NCBI GenBank assembly: GCA_015065645.1 | Contig: SVPW01000016.1 | Span: forward strand, 1-46,527 | Length of the DNA: 46,527 nucleotides | Reading direction: 5' to 3' | Source: Oscillospiraceae bacterium | Lineage (GTDB): Bacteria; Bacillota; Clostridia; Oscillospirales; Acutalibacteraceae | Part shown: piece after piece, positions 1 to 9,966 of the stretch | Position numbering within the stretch: the stretch's first letter is position 1 | Layout of the letters: each line of letters begins with the position of its first letter | Program-made: the position numbers and the translations under genes | The notes under the pieces: model-generated | What the model saw: the letters and a program-made list of their open reading frames with translations, nothing else | Told to the model about the DNA's origin: nothing | Databases searched by the model: none

Positions 1-593
1 TGATGCCTGTTGATGATTATGACCTTGCAGGCTTTGCGGTTGGTATTGTTGATAAAAAGAAAATTCTTGATAATACCAGTATGCGTGAGGGAGATGTTGT
101 TATAGCGCTTCCGTCATCAGGTGTTCATTCAAACGGATTCTCCTTGGTTCGTAAGGTTTTTGATATCGGTAACTGTGATTTGAATAAAACCTATGATGAA
201 TTGGGTGGAAAGTCTCTTGGTGAAACTTTGCTCACCCCCACAAAGATATATGTTAAGCCGGTTTTGGCATTGCTTGAAAAGGTTAATGTAAAGGGAATTT
301 CCCATATTACCGGCGGTGGATTTTATGAGAATATTCCAAGAAGTATTCCTGATGGTCTTGGCGCTAAAATTGATAAATCCGCTGTTAAAATTCTTCCAAT
401 ATTTGAGCTTTTGGCTAAGGTTGGTAATATCAGCGAACACGATATGTTTAACACCTTTAATATGGGTGTTGGTATGAGTATCGTAGTACCCGCAAATGAG
501 GTTGAAACAGCACTCGAAGTATTAAAGGCAAACGGTGAAGATGCCTATGTTATCGGTGAGATAATCAAGTCTGATGAAAAGGTGATTTTATGA
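1..593 (+). CDS. purM: Phosphoribosylformylglycinamidine cyclo-ligase (AIR synthetase), 3' part
   Basis: PurM closes the imidazole ring of FGAM with ATP to give AIR, the fifth step of purine synthesis, in the cytoplasm. Only the C-terminal ~196 residues are present; the reading frame runs off the left edge, so the first ATG at position 3 is not a true start. Visible PurM motifs are DDYDLAGFAVG at the left end, SSGVHSNGFSLVR near residue 39, HITGGGFYENIPR near residue 101, and the NTFNMGVGM motif near residue 151. The stop overlaps the purN start by 4 bases (ATGA), so the two are translationally coupled in one operon. Confidence 0.95.
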   Translation, partial: MPVDDYDLAGFAVGIVDKKKILDNTSMREGDVVIALPSSGVHSNGFSLVRKVFDIGNCDLNKTYDELGGKSLGETLLTPTKIYVKPVLALLEKVNVKGISHITGGGFYENIPRSIPDGLGAKIDKSAVKILPIFELLAKVGNISEHDMFNTFNMGVGMSIVVPANEVETALEVLKANGEDAYVIGEIIKSDEKVIL

Positions 594-1216
594 ACCGTGC
601 AAAAATAGCCGTTTTGGTTTCGGGTGGGGGAACAAATTTACAGGCTTTAATAGATGCTCAGCAAAGCGGTATTATAACAAGCGGTGAAATCTCACTTGTT
701 ATTTCCAATAATGCAGATGCTTATGCGCTTACCCGTGCAGAAAAAGCAGGTGTTAAAACTGCTGTAATTTCTAAAAAAGAACTTGGAAAAGAAAAGTTTG
801 AAGAAAAGCTTATTGAAACTTTAGATGGTGAAAAAATTGATATTATCGTTCTTGCAGGTTTTATGGTGATATTAAGCGAAAACTTTACAAGCCATTACCC
901 AAAACGCATTATTAATGTTCATCCGTCACTTATCCCGTCATTTTGCGGTGAGGGCTTTTACGGACTGCATGTTCATGAAGCCGCATTAAGCTATGGTGTT
1001 AAGGTAACGGGCGCTACGGTGCATTTCGTAAACGAAATACCCGATGGCGGTGAAATAATAATGCAAAAGGCTGTAGAAATTGAGGAGGGTGACACCCCCG
1101 AAATTTTGCAAAAGCGTGTAATGCAGCAGGCGGAATGGATAATACTTCCTGCAGCTGTTGAAAAGGTTTCAAAACAAATAATTATGAAAGAGGAAGATAC
1201 AAATGGCTCTTTATGA
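590..1216 (+). CDS. purN: Phosphoribosylglycinamide formyltransferase (GAR transformylase)
   Basis: PurN transfers a formyl group from 10-formyl-THF to GAR. The 208-residue protein is close to the usual family size (E. coli 212). It starts with the phosphate-binding loop VLVSGGGTNLQAL (residues 8-20). The catalytic triad is readable as N109 and H111 in INVHPSLIPSF and D152 in PDGGEIIMQ. A short extra stretch (CGEGFY, 119-124) sits after HPSLIPSF compared with E. coli. The start is shared with the purM stop (ATGA), and the 3' end overlaps purO by 14 bases, so coupling continues downstream. Confidence 0.95.
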   Translation: MNRAKIAVLVSGGGTNLQALIDAQQSGIITSGEISLVISNNADAYALTRAEKAGVKTAVISKKELGKEKFEEKLIETLDGEKIDIIVLAGFMVILSENFTSHYPKRIINVHPSLIPSFCGEGFYGLHVHEAALSYGVKVTGATVHFVNEIPDGGEIIMQKAVEIEEGDTPEILQKRVMQQAEWIILPAAVEKVSKQIIMKEEDTNGSL

Positions 1217-1931
1217 TTTAAAAACACTTTTATCCGAAAATTCATACCCCGGAAGAGGTATTGTTGTTGGAAAATCGGCAGACGGTAAAAATGCTATGAT
1301 AGCTTATTTTATAATGGGCAGAAGCGTAAACTCCCGTAACCGTATATTTGAAAGCTTTGAGGGTGGTATGCGCACTAAGGCTTTTGATGAATCAAAGCTT
1401 TCCGATCCTTCACTTATCATTTACAATCCTTATTTAAAAATAGGCGATACCGATATTATCACTAATGGGGATCAAACCAATACTGTTTTTGATTATATCA
1501 AAGAACATGGTGAGGATGGCTTTGCTTTTGAAAAGTCATTGCATACCCGTGAGTTTGAGCCTGATGCTCCAAACTATACACCCCGTATATCAGGTATTCT
1601 TTATTATGCCTTCCCCGGAAATACATTCCATTATAAGCTTTCTATTTTAAAGAGCAATAACGGTGATCCCACCGCTTGCCAGAGATATTTTTACAGCTAT
1701 AATCCGCTTGATGGTATCGGTCATTTTATTCACACCTATAAATGTGATGGTGATCCCATTCCGTCATTCTATGGTGAGCCTGAAGAAGTAGCTCTTCCAA
1801 ATACCGCAGAGGAGCTTGCTGATATGGTATGGAATAATCTTAATGAGGATAATAAGGTTTCCCTTTTTGTACGCAGTGTTCCGCTTGATGGCAGTGAACC
1901 TACTGAAATTATAATCAATAAAAATAAATAA
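1203..1931 (+). CDS. purO: IMP cyclohydrolase, PurO-type
   Basis: This 242-residue protein looks like the archaeal-type IMP cyclohydrolase (PurO), which closes FAICAR to IMP. Recognisable parts are the N-terminal YPGRGIVVG segment (residues 15-23) with ...IAYFIMGRSVNSRNR, the central NGDQTNTVFD, and NYTPRISGI. It is unrelated to the MGS-like cyclohydrolase domain of bifunctional PurH. It overlaps purN by 14 bases and is followed 16 bases later by a stand-alone AICAR transformylase, so the two halves of the usual PurH function are on separate neighbouring genes. Family assignment is from sequence pattern plus operon position. Confidence 0.85.
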   Translation: MALYDLKTLLSENSYPGRGIVVGKSADGKNAMIAYFIMGRSVNSRNRIFESFEGGMRTKAFDESKLSDPSLIIYNPYLKIGDTDIITNGDQTNTVFDYIKEHGEDGFAFEKSLHTREFEPDAPNYTPRISGILYYAFPGNTFHYKLSILKSNNGDPTACQRYFYSYNPLDGIGHFIHTYKCDGDPIPSFYGEPEEVALPNTAEELADMVWNNLNEDNKVSLFVRSVPLDGSEPTEIIINKNK

Positions 1932-1947
1932 TAGGGGAGATATAAAA

Positions 1948-3132
1948 ATGAAAGAATTTGAACTTAAATACGGTTGTAATCCCAATCAAAAGCCTGCTAA
2001 GATATTTATGGCAGATGGCAGTGAATTACCAATAGAAATACTTTGCGGCAGACCGGGTTATATCAATTTTCTTGATGCTTTTAACTCTTGGCAGCTTGTA
2101 AAGGAGCTTAAAGAGGCTTTGGGTCTTCCTGCAGTTACCTCCTTTAAGCATGTAAGCCCCACATCTGCGGCTGTTGGTATTCCTCTTTCCGATAAGCTCA
2201 AAAAGGCTTGCTTTGTTGATGATATTGAGGGTCTTGATGAGTCACCACTCGCTTGTGCTTATGCAAGAGCTCGTGGTACCGATAGAATGTGTTCTTTTGG
2301 TGATTGGGTAGCTCTTTCTGATGTTTGTGATGTTACCACAGCTAAGATGATTAAGCGTGAGGTTTCTGATGGTATTATTGCTCCCGGCTATGAACCTGAG
2401 GCACTTGAGATTTTGAAATCCAAGCGTGGCGGCAACTATAATATTGTTAAAATTGACCCCGATTATGTTCCTGCCGCTATTGAGCATAAGCAGGTTTACG
2501 GTATTACCTTTGAGCAGGGAAGAAATAACTTTGAAATCAACCGTGAGTTGCTTTCAAATATCGTTACAGCTAATAAAGAGCTTCCCGAAAGTGCTGTTCG
2601 TGACCTTATAATTTCTCTTATCACTCTTAAATATACCCAGTCTAATTCGGTTTGCTATGCGGTAGATGGTCAGGCAATAGGAGTAGGAGCAGGTCAGCAG
2701 TCAAGAATACATTGTACACGCCTTGCAGGTACTAAGGCAGATACATGGTTCTTGCGTCAGCATGATAAGGTATTAAATCTTCCTTTCAAGGATACCTTGG
2801 GTAGACCGGACCGTGATAATGTTATTGACGGTTATATTAACCGCAATGAAGAGGATGTTTGTGCAGAAGGAAATTGGCAGAAGTATTTTAGCGTTCAGCC
2901 TGAGCCTTTAACCGATGCTGAGATAAGAGCATACCTTGATACCATTGACGGTGTTGCTTTGGGTTCAGATGCTTTCTTCCCGTTTGATGATAATATTGAG
3001 CGTGCAAAGCGCAGCGGTGTTAAATATATTGCAGAACCGGGCGGTTCTATCCGTGATGATGTTGTAATTTCCTGTTGTGATAAGTATGATATGGTTTGTG
3101 CTTTCACAGGAATGAGATTGTTCCACCACTAA
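1948..3132 (+). CDS. AICAR formyltransferase, stand-alone (no cyclohydrolase domain)
   Basis: The 394-residue protein corresponds to the AICAR transformylase part of PurH: AICAR plus 10-formyl-THF gives FAICAR. The catalytic Lys-His pair is visible as K67-H68 in SFKHVSP. Other family segments are RMCSFGDWVALSD, SNSVCYAVDGQAIGVGAGQQSR (the folate/AICAR region), and DAFFPFDDNIERA near the C-terminus. The N-terminal MGS-like IMP cyclohydrolase domain of normal PurH (~200 residues) is absent; its role is supplied by the PurO-type gene immediately upstream. A GGGGAG Shine-Dalgarno lies upstream of the ATG. This gene is often labelled purH in related genomes although it is not bifunctional. Confidence 0.92.
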   Translation: MKEFELKYGCNPNQKPAKIFMADGSELPIEILCGRPGYINFLDAFNSWQLVKELKEALGLPAVTSFKHVSPTSAAVGIPLSDKLKKACFVDDIEGLDESPLACAYARARGTDRMCSFGDWVALSDVCDVTTAKMIKREVSDGIIAPGYEPEALEILKSKRGGNYNIVKIDPDYVPAAIEHKQVYGITFEQGRNNFEINRELLSNIVTANKELPESAVRDLIISLITLKYTQSNSVCYAVDGQAIGVGAGQQSRIHCTRLAGTKADTWFLRQHDKVLNLPFKDTLGRPDRDNVIDGYINRNEEDVCAEGNWQKYFSVQPEPLTDAEIRAYLDTIDGVALGSDAFFPFDDNIERAKRSGVKYIAEPGGSIRDDVVISCCDKYDMVCAFTGMRLFHH

Positions 3133-3154
3133 TTCATTAAGAAAGGGTTTCGTA

Positions 3155-4426
3155 ATGAAAATTTTAGTTGTAGGCGGTGGCGGAAGAGAACACGCCATTA
3201 TTAAAAAGATAAAAGAAAATAAAAATGTAGAAAAGATATTTGCACTCCCCGGTAACGGCGGTATTGCGGCTGATGCCGAATGTGTTAATATCTCTGCCAC
3301 AGATATTGAAGGCATTGTAAGCTTTGCTGTAGAAAATAAAATTGATTATGCGGTTGTAGCTCCTGATGATCCGTTGGTTTTGGGCGCTGTTGATGCTTTG
3401 GAAGAAAAGGGAATACCCTGTTTCGGTCCTAAAGCCAATGCCGCTATAATTGAGGGCAGTAAGGTCTTTTCAAAGGATCTTATGAAGAAATACGGTATAC
3501 CTACAGCTTCGTATGAGGTATTTACCGATATGGCTGCCGCACTTGAATATTTGGAAACTGCGCCTATTCCCACCGTTATTAAGGCTGATGGTTTGGCTCT
3601 TGGTAAGGGCGTTATTATTGCCGAAACAAGGCAAGCGGCAAAGGATGCAGTTGTCTCAATGATGGCTGATAAAGTGTTCGGTAAAAGCGGAGACCGTGTA
3701 GTTATAGAGGAGTTTTTAACAGGTCCTGAGGTTTCGGTTCTTTCCTTTACAGACGGTAAAACCGTTGTTCCTATGATTTCTTCTATGGACCATAAGCGTG
3801 CAGGGGATAACGATACAGGCCTTAATACAGGCGGTATGGGAACGGTTGCTCCAAATCCTTATTATACCGAAGCAGTTGCAAAGGAATGTATGGAAAAAAT
3901 ATTCCTGCCAACCGTAAACGCAATGAACGCAGAGGGTAGAAGTTTTAAGGGTTGCCTTTATTTTGGCCTTATGCTAACTCCAAACGGACCTAAGGTTATA
4001 GAATATAACTGCCGTTTTGGTGACCCCGAAACACAGGTTGTATTACCGCTTTTGGAAAGTGATCTTTTAACCGTTATGCAGGCGGTTACAAACGGTACAT
4101 TGGCTGAAACGAAGGTTAAGTTCAGCAATTCCCATGCTTGCTGTGTTGTTATGGCTTCTAAGGGCTATCCCACAAGCTATGAAAAGGGCTTTGAAATTAC
4201 AATTCCTGATGATACTGCTAATACAACATTTGTTGCAGGTGCCGCTATAAAGGATGGTAAACTTGTAACAAGCGGCGGCAGGGTATTGGGTGTTACCGCT
4301 GTGAGCGATACACTTGAAACAGCTATTAAAAAAGCCTATGAAAAGGTTGATACCATACATTTTGATAATGCCTTTTTCCGTCATGATATCGGAGCTAAGG
4401 CTATGAAAGCTACGGAGGAAAAATAA
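3155..4426 (+). CDS. purD: Phosphoribosylamine-glycine ligase (GAR synthetase)
   Basis: PurD is an ATP-grasp enzyme that ligates glycine to phosphoribosylamine (second step of the pathway). Its 423 residues match the family length. Features in order: N-terminal Rossmann-like segment with ILVVGGGGREHAI (3-15); GSKVFSKDLMKKYGIPTA at the start of the ATP-grasp region (~106-123); LKGCLYFGLM-like segment with YNCRFGDPETQVVLPLL near residue 283-299; and a C-terminal PurD_C domain. It is 22 bases downstream of the AICAR transformylase and is followed directly by purL. Confidence 0.96.
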   Translation: MKILVVGGGGREHAIIKKIKENKNVEKIFALPGNGGIAADAECVNISATDIEGIVSFAVENKIDYAVVAPDDPLVLGAVDALEEKGIPCFGPKANAAIIEGSKVFSKDLMKKYGIPTASYEVFTDMAAALEYLETAPIPTVIKADGLALGKGVIIAETRQAAKDAVVSMMADKVFGKSGDRVVIEEFLTGPEVSVLSFTDGKTVVPMISSMDHKRAGDNDTGLNTGGMGTVAPNPYYTEAVAKECMEKIFLPTVNAMNAEGRSFKGCLYFGLMLTPNGPKVIEYNCRFGDPETQVVLPLLESDLLTVMQAVTNGTLAETKVKFSNSHACCVVMASKGYPTSYEKGFEITIPDDTANTTFVAGAAIKDGKLVTSGGRVLGVTAVSDTLETAIKKAYEKVDTIHFDNAFFRHDIGAKAMKATEEK

Positions 4427-7400
4427 ATGGTATACAGAGTATATGTTGAAAAGAAAAAGGAGCTTGCAAATGAAGCGGCATCACTTCTTAATGATGCCCG
4501 TTCACTTCTTGGTATTGCTTCACTTGAGGATGTTCGTGTAATAAACCGCTACGATGCTGAAAATATCACGGAAGAGCTGTTTGATTACGCTATAAAAACT
4601 GTATTTTCTGAGCCTCAGCTTGATATAACTTCAGCTGAAGTTGAGCTTTCAGATGCCACAGTTTTTGCTGTGGAGTTTTTGCCCGGTCAGTTTGATCAGC
4701 GTGCTGATTCTGCCGCACAGTGTATTCAGATTATATCTCAGGGAGAGCGTCCGCTTGTGCGTTCTGCAAAGGTTTATGCTCTTTACGGAAACCTTACCGA
4801 AAATGATATTGCAGAAATTAAGAAGTATGTTATTAATCCTGTTGAGGCAAGAGAGGCAACACTCCAAAAGCCTGAAACCTTAAAGGTAAATTATGAGATT
4901 CCCACAACCGTTCGCACTCTTGACGGATTTATAAACCTTGACCGCAAGGGCCTTGAGGATTTTGTTAAGGAATATGGTCTTGCAATGGATGCGGATGATA
5001 TTGCTTTCTGTCAGGATTACTTTAAGTCTGAGCACAGAGATCCCACCATTACCGAAATTCGTATGATAGATACATATTGGTCGGATCATTGCCGCCATAC
5101 CACATTCTTAACCGTTATTGATGGTGTTAAGTTTGAGGATGAGCTTTTGCAGTCGGCTTATGATGAATATATCGCTGTTCGTGCAGAGCTTAACAGAACT
5201 AAGCCTATCTGCCTTATGGATCTTGCAACGGTTGCAGTTAAGTATTTAAAGAAAAACGGTAAGCTTGAAAAGCTTGATGAATCCGAAGAAATTAATGCTT
5301 GTACCGTTAAAATGGAGGTAGAGGTTGACGGTGTTAAAGAACCGTGGTTATTGCTCTTTAAGAACGAAACCCATAACCACCCAACCGAAATTGAGCCCTT
5401 TGGCGGTGCTGCCACCTGTATTGGCGGTGCAATTCGTGACCCGCTTTCAGGCCGTTCTTATGTTTATGCCGCAATGCGTGTAACGGGTGCGGCTGATCCG
5501 TTAAAGGCGGTTTCTGAAACTATCCCCGGAAAACTTCCCCAGCGTAAGATAGTTACCACCGCTGCAGCAGGTTATTCCTCCTATGGTAACCAAATTGGTC
5601 TTGCAACAGGTATTGTAGATGAAATTTATCATGATGGTTATGCCGCAAAGCGTATGGAAATTGGTGCTGTTATTGCGGCTGCTCCTCAAGAAAATGTACG
5701 CCGTGAGCGTCCGGAGCCGGGTGATATTGTAATCCTTTTGGGTGGAGCTACAGGTCGTGACGGTATCGGTGGTGCTACAGGTTCTTCCAAAGCACATACC
5801 GCACAGTCGGTTGAAACCTGTGGTGCAGAGGTTCAAAAGGGAAATGCTCCCGAAGAGCGTAAGCTGCAAAGACTCTTCCGTAATAAAACCGCAACCCGTA
5901 TGATAAAGCGTTGTAATGACTTTGGCGCAGGCGGTGTTTCGGTTGCAATAGGTGAGCTTGCTGATGGATTATGTATTGACCTTAATGCCGTTCCTAAAAA
6001 GTATGACGGTCTTGACGGAACTGAGCTTGCAATAAGTGAGTCTCAGGAGCGTATGGCTGTTGTTGTTGAAAAGGAAAATGTTGATGCATTCTTGAAGCTA
6101 GCAAATGAGGAAAATCTTAATGCCTGCCCTGTTGCCGTTGTTACAGAAGAACCCAGACTTGTAATGAATTGGAACGGCAAGAAAATCGTTGATATCAGCC
6201 GTGAATTCCTCAATTCCAACGGTGCAGATAAGCATATTACAATCACACCTGCAAAGCCGCAGTCTTATGATAAAAAGATTGAGGGTACATTTACCGAAAA
6301 CAGCAAAAAGGTAGCTTCTGACCTTAATATGTGCTCAAAGCGTGGCCTTTCTGAGCGTTTTGACTCTACTATAGGTGCAGGAACTGTTCTTATGCCGTTT
6401 GGCGGTAAAAATCAGTTAACACCTATTCAGGCAATGGTGCAAAAAATATCGGTTGAGAAAAAGCATACCGATACTTGCTCGTATATGTCTTGGGGTTATA
6501 ATCCGTTCATCACCGAAAAGAGCCCCTATCACGGTGCATATTTAGCTGTAGTTGAATCGGTTTGTAAGCTTATTGCAACAGGTGCATCTTTTGAGGATGT
6601 TTACCTTACCTTCCAGGAATATTTTGAGCATCCCGGTAAAGATGGTAAGCGTTGGGGTAAACCTCTTGCAGCTCTTCTTGGTGCATTTAAGGCTCAAAAG
6701 GAGTTTGGCATCGGCTCTATTGGTGGCAAGGACTCTATGAGTGGTAGCTTTGAGGATTTGGATGTTCCTCCAACCCTGGTTTCCTTTGCCGTAACTACAG
6801 GTGATGTTAAGGAGGTTGTTTCTCCTGAATTTAAAAAGGCAGGCAACCGTGTTGTATTGCTTGCACCTGAGTATGATGCAAACGGTCTTCCCGTAACAGC
6901 TTCTATGATAGCCCTCTTTAATCGTGTTACTGCTTTAATGCGTGAGGGTAAGGTTGTTTCCTGCTATACACCCGGTATGGGCGGTATAGGTGAGGCAGTT
7001 ATGAAGATGTGCTTTGGTAATGGCTTTGGCTTTAAGTATGAAGATAACCTTTGCCCGCAGGGTATATTTGAATATTGCTACGGCACATTCCTTATGGAAG
7101 TTACTGCTGATATTGAGGGTGCTACTGTTATCGGTACCGTTACAAATGACGGCAATATTACACTCAAAGATGAAGCAGTATCTGCCAGTGAGCTTTTGGG
7201 TGTTTATGAAGATAAGCTTGAAAGTGTTTATAGCTGTAATATTGCTGACCGCAAAACACCAATGCAGAACTTTGAATATAAGGCTGAAAAGCGTGTTGCT
7301 CCTGCAATAAAGGTTGCTCGTCCTAAGGTACTTATTCCTGCGTTCCCCGGTACAAACTGTGAATTTGATAGTGCAAAGGTTATGCGTGATGCAGGGGCAG

Positions 7401-8116
7401 AACCTGAGATAATCGTTATCAATAACCTCAGCTCTGCAGGTATTTCAGCAAGTGTTGAAAGATTTGCAAATGAACTTAAAACTGCTCAAATGGTATTTAT
7501 CCCTGGTGGTTTCTCCGGCGGTGATGAGCCTGACGGTAGTGGTAAGTTTATCACAGCATTCTTCCGTAATGCCGCTGTAAAAGAGGGTGTTACAGATCTT
7601 CTTGAAAACCGTGACGGTCTTATGTGCGGTATCTGTAACGGCTTCCAGGCTCTCATAAAATTGGGTCTCGTTCCTTACGGTAAAATTATTGATACCGATG
7701 AAAATTGCCCCACACTCACATATAACACCATTGCCCGCCATCAGTCACGCATAGTTCGCACAAGAGTGGCTTCAAATAAGTCACCGTGGCTTGCTTTAAC
7801 TGAGGTTGGTGATGTTTACAATGTGCCGATTTCTCATGGTGAGGGTCGTTTCTTAGCAAGTGAAGAGCTTATAAAGCAGCTTGCCCAAAACGGTCAGATC
7901 GCTACTCAGTATGTTGATTTACAGGGTAATGCTACAAGTGATGTTCACTTTAACCCCAATGATTCAATGTATGCTATTGAGGGTATAACTTCACCGGATG
8001 GTAGAGTATTCGGTAAGATGGGTCATAGTGAGCGTATAGGCTCGGGTCTTTATAAAAATGTTCCAGGTAACTATGAGATTCGTATGTTTGAATCTGCTGT
8101 TAAGTATTTTAAATAA
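4427..8116 (+). CDS. purL: Phosphoribosylformylglycinamidine synthase, single-chain (synthetase plus glutaminase)
   Basis: PurL converts FGAR to FGAM using ATP and glutamine. The 1229-residue chain carries all three parts that other Firmicutes split into PurS, PurL and PurQ. An N-terminal PurS-like region is followed by the synthetase core, with ETHNHPTEIEPFGGAATC around residue 313 and a second AIRS repeat after GLSERFDSTIGAG. A class I glutaminase starts near residue 966 (FPGTNCEFD), with nucleophile Cys1070 in MCGICNGFQA and the His in ISHGEGRF. The ATG directly follows the purD TAA; GGAGG ends 8 bases upstream. It is the last gene of the visible pur operon and ends before a strong hairpin terminator. 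Confidence 0.96.
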   Translation: MVYRVYVEKKKELANEAASLLNDARSLLGIASLEDVRVINRYDAENITEELFDYAIKTVFSEPQLDITSAEVELSDATVFAVEFLPGQFDQRADSAAQCIQIISQGERPLVRSAKVYALYGNLTENDIAEIKKYVINPVEAREATLQKPETLKVNYEIPTTVRTLDGFINLDRKGLEDFVKEYGLAMDADDIAFCQDYFKSEHRDPTITEIRMIDTYWSDHCRHTTFLTVIDGVKFEDELLQSAYDEYIAVRAELNRTKPICLMDLATVAVKYLKKNGKLEKLDESEEINACTVKMEVEVDGVKEPWLLLFKNETHNHPTEIEPFGGAATCIGGAIRDPLSGRSYVYAAMRVTGAADPLKAVSETIPGKLPQRKIVTTAAAGYSSYGNQIGLATGIVDEIYHDGYAAKRMEIGAVIAAAPQENVRRERPEPGDIVILLGGATGRDGIGGATGSSKAHTAQSVETCGAEVQKGNAPEERKLQRLFRNKTATRMIKRCNDFGAGGVSVAIGELADGLCIDLNAVPKKYDGLDGTELAISESQERMAVVVEKENVDAFLKLANEENLNACPVAVVTEEPRLVMNWNGKKIVDISREFLNSNGADKHITITPAKPQSYDKKIEGTFTENSKKVASDLNMCSKRGLSERFDSTIGAGTVLMPFGGKNQLTPIQAMVQKISVEKKHTDTCSYMSWGYNPFITEKSPYHGAYLAVVESVCKLIATGASFEDVYLTFQEYFEHPGKDGKRWGKPLAALLGAFKAQKEFGIGSIGGKDSMSGSFEDLDVPPTLVSFAVTTGDVKEVVSPEFKKAGNRVVLLAPEYDANGLPVTASMIALFNRVTALMREGKVVSCYTPGMGGIGEAVMKMCFGNGFGFKYEDNLCPQGIFEYCYGTFLMEVTADIEGATVIGTVTNDGNITLKDEAVSASELLGVYEDKLESVYSCNIADRKTPMQNFEYKAEKRVAPAIKVARPKVLIPAFPGTNCEFDSAKVMRDAGAEPEIIVINNLSSAGISASVERFANELKTAQMVFIPGGFSGGDEPDGSGKFITAFFRNAAVKEGVTDLLENRDGLMCGICNGFQALIKLGLVPYGKIIDTDENCPTLTYNTIARHQSRIVRTRVASNKSPWLALTEVGDVYNVPISHGEGRFLASEELIKQLAQNGQIATQYVDLQGNATSDVHFNPNDSMYAIEGITSPDGRVFGKMGHSERIGSGLYKNVPGNYEIRMFESAVKYFK

Positions 8117-8130
8117 ATATGAAAGCAAAA

Positions 8131-8163
8131 AAATACGGCTGTCCTGAACGGACAGCCGTATTT
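8131..8163. terminator. Bidirectional intrinsic terminator between purL and the Na/Pi transporter
   Basis: A perfect 14-bp stem (8131-8144 with 8150-8163) and 5-nt loop lies between the convergent genes. The right side ends in a T run, and the left side begins with an A run that reads as a U-tract on the minus strand, so it can stop both transcripts. Confidence 0.9.
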
Positions 8164-8181
8164 TGATTTGGGAAAGAAAAA

Positions 8182-9966
8182 TTAAATTGAATATTTTTCT
8201 TTATACAAATTATAATCGCTTATAAATTCTTCATTCGGGTGGCTGGTAACATTTCTTAAATACTTATGTGCATCAAGCTTGGTTGAATGAAGCTGTAGGG
8301 TATAAACCGCTATATTGGAGCAGTGGTCTGCAACACGCTCATAATTTTGCAATAAATCGGTAAATACAAATCCCAACTGAATAGTACATTCTCCGTTTTG
8401 CAAACGGTCAATATGCTTTGATTTAAGACTATCACGCAGTTCATCAATAATCTGCTCAAGCGGCTCAACATGTGATGCAACAACAGGATCTTCGTTTATA
8501 AATGAATCTACCGAAAGGTTAAGTATTTCGTGTAATGCACTGCTTACAGTATGCAATTCGTTATAAGCATCATCGGAAAAAATAATACTCTTTTCTTTTA
8601 TTTCAATGGCAAGATCAAGTATGTTTAGTGCGTGGTCACCAATACGCTCAAAGTCACCAATGCTATGTAACATTCTTGCAACTGCATGTGAATCTTCTTC
8701 GGAAAGGGCATTGTTTGAAAGGCGAACCAAATATGTTCCAAGCTTGTCCTCATATTTATCAATAAGGGTTTCAAGCTCTTTTATATGCTCAGCCTTTTCA
8801 GCGTCAAAACTGTTAACCACATCGTTTGCCGCAATAATTGCTTCTCTTGCATAATCGGCCATTTCAACGGTTAATCTTCTGCATTCCGAAATGGCAAGCG
8901 GTACATTGTTAAATAAACGCTCGTCCAGGAAAACGGCATGCTCCTTTTCGGGAGCATATTTAACCGTCTTTTCACAAAGCCGTATTAGTGATTTACGGAA
9001 GGGAATAAGAATTATAGTGTTTGCACTGTTAAATACGGTGTGAATCATAGCAACCATCCACATAGGAATTATCATTCCAAGTGTGGTTGGTATAAACAGT
9101 CTTGAAATGTAAAGAAGAATCATGCAAAGCACAGAGCCCAATACATTAACATAAATATGCATTGCAACAACACGCTTTGCGTTTTTGTTGGTTCCAAAGG
9201 AGGAAATAAGAGCTGTAATACAAGTACCGATATTTGCACCCAAAACAAGCGGAACAGCCATTTGGAAGGTGATAGCACCACTTGATGCTAAAGCCTGAAC
9301 TATAGCAACCGTTGCCGCAGATGACTGTATGACACCTGTGAAAATAGTTGAAACAAGTAATGCCAAAATAGGACTTTCAAGTGTTGCGAGGAAGGAGTTA
9401 AATCCTTCAAGATGGCGTATGCTTTCCATTGAGGAGCTCATAAGCTCCATACCTGTCATCAAAACAGCAAAACCTATAAATATAAATCCTAATTGCTTTT
9501 GTTTTTCTTTTTTGGAAAGCATGTGCATAACAATTCCCACAAAAGCAAGAATCGGGGCAAAGGTCATAGGCTGTAAAAGTGTTAAGAATATGTTGCCTCC
9601 ACCCTCATCAAGCCCTGTAAGGCTTAAAAGCCATGCGGTAAGCGTTGTTCCAACATTGGAACCCATTATTATTCCAAAAGAATCCCTAAAGGCCACAATG
9701 CCTGAGTTAACAAGACCAACCAACATAACCGTCATCGCAGAAGATGATTGTATTGCAATGGTGATACCTGCTCCCAAGGCAAATCCTAAGAATTGGTTTT
9801 TGGTAACCTTTCTGAGTGTGCGTTCAAGACCGCCACCTGCCATTTTTTCAAGTCCGTCTGACATAACATTCATTCCAAAAAGGAAAAATGTAAGTCCGCA
9901 AAGCAGCATAACAACGGTCATAAGTATTTCTATTTCAATACTTGCATTTGCTATTTTAAATTCCAT
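8182..9966 (-). CDS. Na+/phosphate cotransporter family protein with C-terminal PhoU-like domain
   Basis: An inner-membrane protein of 594 residues predicted to take up (or export) phosphate with sodium. Two inverted NaPi-cotransporter repeats are visible. The first has the QSSSAMTVMLVGLVNSG motif (~residues 73-89) and the second has GVIQSSAATVAIVQA (~211-225). About eight hydrophobic segments fill the first ~330 residues. From ~345 onward the chain is charged, helical and PhoU-like, with the repeating pattern HSIGDFERIGDHA and ...YERVADHCSNIA. It is 49 bases downstream of glyS on the same strand and could be cotranscribed with it. Phosphate transport is inferred from the family; substrate direction is not shown by sequence. 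Confidence 0.9.
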   Translation of the reverse strand: MEFKIANASIEIEILMTVVMLLCGLTFFLFGMNVMSDGLEKMAGGGLERTLRKVTKNQFLGFALGAGITIAIQSSSAMTVMLVGLVNSGIVAFRDSFGIIMGSNVGTTLTAWLLSLTGLDEGGGNIFLTLLQPMTFAPILAFVGIVMHMLSKKEKQKQLGFIFIGFAVLMTGMELMSSSMESIRHLEGFNSFLATLESPILALLVSTIFTGVIQSSAATVAIVQALASSGAITFQMAVPLVLGANIGTCITALISSFGTNKNAKRVVAMHIYVNVLGSVLCMILLYISRLFIPTTLGMIIPMWMVAMIHTVFNSANTIILIPFRKSLIRLCEKTVKYAPEKEHAVFLDERLFNNVPLAISECRRLTVEMADYAREAIIAANDVVNSFDAEKAEHIKELETLIDKYEDKLGTYLVRLSNNALSEEDSHAVARMLHSIGDFERIGDHALNILDLAIEIKEKSIIFSDDAYNELHTVSSALHEILNLSVDSFINEDPVVASHVEPLEQIIDELRDSLKSKHIDRLQNGECTIQLGFVFTDLLQNYERVADHCSNIAVYTLQLHSTKLDAHKYLRNVTSHPNEEFISDYNLYKEKYSI

